Assembly (NCBI GenBank): GCA_035267785.1
Contig: DATFLL010000040.1
Span: 1 to 7,229 of the forward strand
Source: DATFLL01 sp035267785
Lineage (GTDB): Bacteria; Pseudomonadota; Gammaproteobacteria; DATFLL01
DNA length: 7,229 nucleotides
Reading direction: 5' to 3'
In this document: one piece after another, positions 4,773 through 7,229 of the stretch
Layout: each line of letters begins with the position of its first letter
Position numbering within the stretch: the first letter of the stretch is position 1
The notes under the pieces: generated by a model
The model's database searches: none
The model's input: only the letters and a program-made list of their open reading frames with translations
What the model was told of the DNA's origin: nothing
Translations under genes and position numbers: made by a program

Positions 4773-6734
4773 ATGGCGAAAGACCGCTTTACCGACCAGA
4801 TGCAGGCCTTTGGGCGCTGGAAGACCGATCTGATACAGGCCATCGATCGCTATCAGGGCTGGCTGGACCGCAACAAGATGGGCACGCCCGAGAGTGAGCT
4901 GCGTATCTTCGAGCTCCTGGAGTCGCTGCGCGCCGACCGGCTGACCATCGCCTTCGTCGCCGAATTCGCCCGCGGCAAGACCGAGCTGATCAATGCCATA
5001 TTCTTCTCCGAGTATGACCGCCGCCTGCTGCCCTCCGAGGCCGGTCGGACCACGATGTGCCCCACCGAGCTGTTCTACGACCTGGAAACCAACCAGTCCT
5101 ACATCCGACTGCTGCCCATCGAGACGCGCCTGGAGGATGTGAGCATCTCGGAGCACAAGCAGAATCCCATCAATTGGACCACCATCGACCTGGACACCAA
5201 CTCGGCCGAGACCATGGCCGATGCCTTCCGCGAGGTGATTCGCACCAAACGCGTGAGCGTCGAAGAGGCCCACCGCCTCGGACTGTACGACCCCGATCAG
5301 GAACAGAAGAACGTCAAGGAAGTCGACATCCCGATGTGGCGCCACGCGCTGATCAGCTTCCCGCATCCCCTGCTCAAGGACGGCTTGAACATCCTGGACA
5401 CGCCCGGGCTCAACGCCCTGGGCAGCGAGCCGGAGCTGACCTTGAACATGCTGCCGAACTCACAGGCCGTGGTGTTCGTTCTGGCCGCCGACACGGGCGT
5501 GACCAAATCGGACCTGAGCATGTGGCAGCATCACGTCAAGGCGCTGGGCGGCCACGCCGAGAAGGGCCGCATCGTCGTGCTCAACAAGATCGACACGCTC
5601 TGGGACGAGCTCAAGGACGAACAGGCCATCGCCAACACGATCGCCGCCCAGTGCCGCACGACGGCCGGACTACTCGGAATCGACGCGACGAACGTCTTCC
5701 CGGTCTCCGCCCAGAAAGGCCTGCTCGCCAAGATCCGCCACGACCAGGATCTGCTGCGCCGCAGCAATATCCTCGCCCTGGAGGCCATCCTCTCCAACGA
5801 CATCCTGCCCTACAAGCAAAGCATCGTGCGCGACAATACCGTGGCCGAAATCGGTACGATGGCCCAGACCTCGCGCAACGTCATCGCCACGCGCCTGGCA
5901 TCGGTGGACAAGCAGCTCAATGAGCTCAACAGCCTGAGCGGCAAGAACGAAGACGTCATCCAGCACCTCATGAAAAAGACCCGCGAAGAGCAGGTCACGT
6001 ATCACAAGAGCGTGGAGAGCTTCCAGAGCAACAAACGGATATTCTCGGAGCAGCACAAGAAGCTGCTCGAGCTGCTCAGCCTGAGCGAGCTCGACAAGCA
6101 TGTCACCCAGACTCGCAAGTCCATGACCGACAGCTGGACCACTCACGGCCTGAAGCAGGGCATGAAGATGTTCTTCGACGGCGTGACCGAGAAAATGAAA
6201 GAGGTCGGCCAGCAGGTCAACCAGGTCAACATGCTGGTGCAGACCATTTACCGCCAGTTCCACGAGGAGCACGGTATTTCGGACGTCAAGCCGAAGCTGT
6301 TCAGCATCACGAAGTACACGCGCGATCTCGAGCGCCTCTATACGGAAGCGGAGGCCTACCGTACGAGTCCGGTCACGGCCATGACCGAACAGACGTTCGT
6401 GATCAAAAAGTTCTTCATCTCCATGGTCAGCCACGCGCGTAACGTCTATTTCAACGCGGCGCACGACGCCGAAGCGTGGGGCAAGGCAGCACTGGCCCCG
6501 CTGGTCACCCAGATCAAGGAACACAAAGACCAAATCGAAAAGCGCCTTGAGAGTCTGCGCAAAATAAACGAGTCGCGCGATACGCTACAGACCCGCATTA
6601 GCGAGCTGGAAAAGGCCGACGCGGCGCTGCGCGCCCAACTGGAAGACATCGACGCCCTGCTGGAAACGATCAACAAACCGCTCGCCTCGTTCATCGAAGA
6701 GGCGCACGGAGACGGCGCCCGCGCGGCCGTGTGA
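4773..6734 (+). CDS. Dynamin-like large GTPase (bacterial dynamin family)
   Basis: This 653-residue protein has the G motifs of a dynamin-type large GTPase. The P-loop is AEFARGKT (63-70), where the usual first Gly is Ala. The G2 region is GRTTMCPTE (91-99), G3 is LDTPG (208-212), G4 is NKID (271-274), and a G5-like VSAQKG lies at 311-316. About 110 residues separate G2 from G3, more than in minimal GTPases. From about 350 on it is mostly helical and charged, with likely coiled coils near 365-435 and 575-632. The segment TFVIKKFFISMVSHARNVYF (541-560) is hydrophobic/basic and could touch membrane; no true transmembrane helix or signal peptide is evident. Bacterial dynamins remodel or repair membranes by GTP-driven assembly, so a cytoplasmic, membrane-associated role is inferred. 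An in-frame TGA at 4761-4763 makes ATG 4773 the first start. It stands alone, not in the tandem pairs typical of many bacterial dynamins. No specific gene name can be given. Confidence 0.88.
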   Translation: MAKDRFTDQMQAFGRWKTDLIQAIDRYQGWLDRNKMGTPESELRIFELLESLRADRLTIAFVAEFARGKTELINAIFFSEYDRRLLPSEAGRTTMCPTELFYDLETNQSYIRLLPIETRLEDVSISEHKQNPINWTTIDLDTNSAETMADAFREVIRTKRVSVEEAHRLGLYDPDQEQKNVKEVDIPMWRHALISFPHPLLKDGLNILDTPGLNALGSEPELTLNMLPNSQAVVFVLAADTGVTKSDLSMWQHHVKALGGHAEKGRIVVLNKIDTLWDELKDEQAIANTIAAQCRTTAGLLGIDATNVFPVSAQKGLLAKIRHDQDLLRRSNILALEAILSNDILPYKQSIVRDNTVAEIGTMAQTSRNVIATRLASVDKQLNELNSLSGKNEDVIQHLMKKTREEQVTYHKSVESFQSNKRIFSEQHKKLLELLSLSELDKHVTQTRKSMTDSWTTHGLKQGMKMFFDGVTEKMKEVGQQVNQVNMLVQTIYRQFHEEHGISDVKPKLFSITKYTRDLERLYTEAEAYRTSPVTAMTEQTFVIKKFFISMVSHARNVYFNAAHDAEAWGKAALAPLVTQIKEHKDQIEKRLESLRKINESRDTLQTRISELEKADAALRAQLEDIDALLETINKPLASFIEEAHGDGARAAV

Positions 6735-6849
6735 GCCTTCGCTCGAGCACCCGGTGGTGAGGTCATCGGGCGCGCGTCCGGTTGACGGGCAAGACAGGTG
6801 GTTTGTGGTCTATAGTTGGGGTGGGAATACCCGTTAGAGGAGGCGCCCC
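6735..6849 (+). promoter_or_regulatory. Intergenic region with candidate promoter for the DUF4426 gene
   Basis: This 115-bp gap separates the GTPase stop from the DUF4426 start. TATAGT at 6811-6816 is a good -10 candidate and would put the transcript start near 6823. TTGACG at 6782-6787 resembles a -35, but the spacing is 23 bp, too long for a standard sigma-70 promoter, so the pairing is doubtful. The -10 is preceded by GTTTGTGGTCT (6801-6811), which also occurs at 1964-1974 in the pilT-yggS region. No clear intrinsic terminator for the GTPase gene is visible. Confidence 0.4.
6836..6843 (+). promoter_or_regulatory. Strong Shine-Dalgarno of the DUF4426 gene
   Basis: AGAGGAGG lies 6 nt before the ATG at 6850, an almost ideal ribosome binding site and by far the strongest in the window. 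The housekeeping genes upstream have weak or absent ones. It decides the start, together with the in-frame TAG at 6835-6837, and predicts efficient translation. Confidence 0.85.
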
Positions 6850-7229
6850 ATGAGTACGCGACAAGCCCTACTGACCTTCCTGTGCCTGAGCTTTCTGTTC
6901 GCGCCCGCCGCACAGGCACAGAACTCTCAGGACTTCGGCAACTACATCGTCTACTACAATGCCTTCACCACGGACTTCCTGCAGCCCGCGACAGCCCGTA
7001 CCTACGGCATCACGCGCAGCAAAAACCGTGGCATGATCAATATTTCGGTACAACGAAAAAGAATGAATACGGTCGGCGAGCCCGTGGAAGCGACAATCAC
7101 CGGCAATGCCACGAACCTGAATGCGCAAGTCAAAAACCTCAGCCTGCGTGAGATTAAGGAAGGCAATGCCGTCTACTATATCGCGGAATTCCCTATCTCT
7201 AATATGGAAACCCTGGACTTCAAGCTTCA
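6850..7229 (+). CDS. DUF4426 family secreted protein (3' end cut by window edge)
   Basis: The first 126 codons of this gene lie in the window. The N-terminus is a Sec signal peptide: basic MSTR, a hydrophobic stretch (residues 6-18), then APAAQA as the likely cleavage site (after about residue 24), which predicts a periplasmic protein. The mature part begins with QDFGNYIVYYNAFTTDFLQP, then YGITRSKNRGMINISVQR, and later LREIKEGNAVYYIAEFP. These match my memory of the DUF4426 protein PA0388 of Pseudomonas aeruginosa, which lies near yggT and rdgB. The family is about 140-150 residues long, so perhaps 20 residues are missing. Function is unknown; an immunoglobulin-like beta fold is plausible but is inference. 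The start is fixed by a strong AGGAGG and by an in-frame TAG at 6835-6837. Codon use is visibly less GC-rich (AAT, AAA, ATT, AGA codons) than in proC or yggT. Confidence 0.88.
   Translation, partial: MSTRQALLTFLCLSFLFAPAAQAQNSQDFGNYIVYYNAFTTDFLQPATARTYGITRSKNRGMINISVQRKRMNTVGEPVEATITGNATNLNAQVKNLSLREIKEGNAVYYIAEFPISNMETLDFKL

Noticed and set aside
5057..5923. A 288-codon plus-strand open frame inside the GTPase gene, possible frameshift or overlapping gene
   Set aside because: The main frame is open and carries all G motifs through this stretch. The alternative frame gives an Arg/Pro/His/Gly-rich product typical of an off-frame in GC-rich DNA.
5670..6533. A 287-codon minus-strand open frame opposite the GTPase
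   Set aside because: It is the shadow of the GTPase gene; its Leu/Val/His-rich repeats come from complementing Gln/Lys/Asp/Glu codons.
6782..6816. TTGACG paired with TATAGT as a standard sigma-70 promoter
   Set aside because: The spacing is 23 bp, well outside the usual 16-18 bp; only the -10 is kept as a candidate.

Overview
The window is a chromosomal housekeeping segment from a high-GC gammaproteobacterium. The gene order pilU-pilT (leftward) facing yggS-proC-yggT-yggU (rightward), followed by a DUF4426 gene, is the arrangement known from Pseudomonas and relatives. It also resembles the E. coli yggR-yggS-yggT-yggU block. Base composition and sequence style suggest a non-enteric lineage, perhaps Chromatiales-like, but this is inference; no marker gene settles the taxonomy.

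Layout. Positions 1-1917 (minus strand) hold two paralogous type IV pilus motor ATPases. pilT is complete and promoter-proximal; pilU follows it and runs off the left edge. A 112-bp divergent intergenic region (1918-2029) separates them from the rightward block: yggS (PLP homeostasis), proC (last step of proline synthesis), yggT (membrane protein, one base after proC) and yggU (DUF167). A 183-bp gap with an AT-rich patch and a candidate -10 element precedes a 653-codon dynamin-like GTPase gene. After another 115-bp gap, a secreted DUF4426 protein starts behind a very strong ribosome binding site and runs off the right edge.

How the genes relate. PilT and PilU work together in pilus retraction. 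YggS and ProC touch amino-acid and PLP metabolism. YggT and YggU are conserved neighbours with poorly known roles. The outlier is the dynamin-like GTPase. It has all the G motifs of a large GTPase, but its P-loop starts with Ala where Gly is usual, it has a distinctive G2 region, about 110 residues lie between G2 and G3, and two helical/coiled-coil stretches follow. It sits between yggT-yggU and DUF4426, where Pseudomonas carries metX-metW (from memory). This is the best candidate in the window for an undescribed system, probably membrane-associated. Its function cannot be read from sequence alone.

No tRNA, rRNA, CRISPR array, insertion sequence or integrase was seen. No intergenic gap exceeds about 185 bp.
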